43,460 bases of DNA from an uncultured cyanobacterium (lineage in GTDB: Bacteria; Cyanobacteriota; Cyanobacteriia; Cyanobacteriales; Chroococcidiopsidaceae). The DNA lies in NCBI GenBank assembly GCA_946221495.1, contig CAMIFA010000020.1, positions 1 to 43,460 on the forward strand, in the 5' to 3' direction. Numbering within the stretch: the stretch's first letter is position 1; each line of letters starts with the position of its first letter. The translations under genes and the position numbers were made by a program. The notes under the pieces were generated by a model, which saw only the letters and a program-made list of their open reading frames with translations, had not been told where the DNA came from and did no database searches. Positions 42,662 through 43,460 of this stretch are shown here, in pieces.

Positions 42662-43336
42662 TTAGAAAACTTGTTTAAGTCGATAACCTAAACCATAAAC
42701 TGTCTCAATCAAGTCAGTAGCTCCGGCTAATTTCAATTTTTGCCGTAAACTCCTAATATGAACTTTAACTGTTTCTTCTCCTGGTGGTTCTTCAAATGAC
42801 CACAGATGAGCGAGAATTTCGCCGCGATTGAATACTTGGTGGGTGTTCCGGAGAAATAGCTCTAATATTTGATACTCTTTTGGAGTTAGATGTAGTTCTT
42901 GTTGATTGTATGTCACTTTGCAGATACTGGGGTCTAGACGTAAATTTTCCCACGCCAATACTGGCGGTAAAATTGCTGCCCCCCGACGGAGAAGCGCCCG
43001 GATGCGAGCCATTAACTCTTGCAGATCGAAGGGTTTGAGTACATAATCATCAGCACCTGCATCTAAAGCCTCTACTTTATCCAAACTGGTATCTCTAGCA
43101 GTTAGCATCAGAACAGGTATAGAGATCCTACTTTGACGTAGCTTTTGGCATAGCGCCATGCCATCTACCTTTGGTAGCATTATGTCTAGCAGAATCAAAT
43201 CATAGGGAAAAGCTTCTATAAACTCCCATCCTACCTGACCATCTTTAGCAATATCAACGACATAATTTTGGTTAGTAAGCGCTGATGCCAAAGCATCAGC
43301 AATGTGCTCATCATCCTCGACGATCAGAATCCTCAT
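42662..43336 (-). CDS. OmpR/PhoB-type response regulator (RppA-like)
   Basis: The 224-residue protein has a receiver domain (ILIVEDDEHIADAL, phosphoacceptor D51 in LLLDIMLPKVDG, LTARD, LKPF) and a C-terminal winged helix of the OmpR type (LTPKEYQILELFLRN, RGEILAHLW, VKVHIRSLRQKL, YGLGYRL). It is a DNA-binding transcription factor controlled by phosphorylation. Genes of this type are normally followed by their histidine kinase; here only a short kinase-like remnant follows, so it is an orphan unless another kinase serves it. Target genes cannot be inferred; the RTX gene is 1 kb downstream. Confidence 0.92.
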   Translation of the reverse strand: MRILIVEDDEHIADALASALTNQNYVVDIAKDGQVGWEFIEAFPYDLILLDIMLPKVDGMALCQKLRQSRISIPVLMLTARDTSLDKVEALDAGADDYVLKPFDLQELMARIRALLRRGAAILPPVLAWENLRLDPSICKVTYNQQELHLTPKEYQILELFLRNTHQVFNRGEILAHLWSFEEPPGEETVKVHIRSLRQKLKLAGATDLIETVYGLGYRLKQVF

Positions 43337-43460
43337 AGGCTGTGATCAGAAGGTGTGAATGGTAGCTATTAAGTAACCTAAACTCAGTATTTACTAGCAA
43401 CTATCTCTTAATTATCTGACTCTATGGTAAAAACTTGTTGTATACGTCAGGAGTCTACTA

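Overview
The window reads as chromosomal DNA of a cyanobacterium. The HIP1 octamer GCGATCGC recurs in genes on both strands, and several families are cyanobacterial in character: an HmpF-like pilus-motility protein, DUF4168, DUF4336, an HTH/NB-ARC/WD40 STAND protein and a PilJ-type chemoreceptor with N-terminal TPR repeats. No tRNA, rRNA, CRISPR array or intact insertion sequence was seen. Genus cannot be fixed from the sequence alone.

Layout. At 0.2-2.2 kb (+) lie a ThiO-like FAD amine oxidase and an alpha/beta hydrolase that seems to lack its nucleophile. At 2.3-3.9 kb (-) are a second alpha/beta hydrolase carrying an in-frame palindromic insertion, a decayed REP-associated (RAYT-type) transposase remnant in the following gap, and a DUF1304 membrane protein. 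From 4.0 to 11.7 kb (-) runs the most unusual block: seven closely spaced genes encoding an LAS-peptidase/GH75 fusion, a lysozyme-like hydrolase, an M15-type peptidase with peptidoglycan-binding repeats, a GHL10 glycosidase, an SGNH hydrolase and two small two-TM proteins. None of the five enzymes has a recognisable signal peptide. Divergent from it is a 1244-residue STAND ATPase (HTH, NB-ARC, 14 WD repeats) that carries copies of a G/C-rich palindromic repeat inside three WD blades.

At 15.9-20.9 kb are a PlsC-type acyltransferase, a secreted Cys-containing protein, a prolyl oligopeptidase and a DUF4336 protein. At 21.0-29.5 kb (-) is a complete type IV pilus chemotaxis operon, transcribed CheY, CheW, MCP, stand-alone Hpt, CheA-REC. 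The CheA's own Hpt motif is altered while the stand-alone Hpt is canonical. Facing it across about 1 kb is hmpF, so the block is a pilus-motility taxis locus. tilS follows.

At 33.5-39.3 kb (-) are two tandem paralogous di-heme cytochrome c peroxidases separated by a DUF4168 secreted protein; three hairpins followed by T-rich tracts act as likely terminators here. At 39.5-41.7 kb is an RTX calcium-binding protein. The window closes with an OmpR-type response regulator followed by what looks like the last ~40 codons of a deleted histidine kinase gene.

The best candidate for an undescribed system is the 4.0-11.7 kb cell-wall hydrolase island with its small membrane proteins, beside a STAND sensor. 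Its function is inferred from domain content only.
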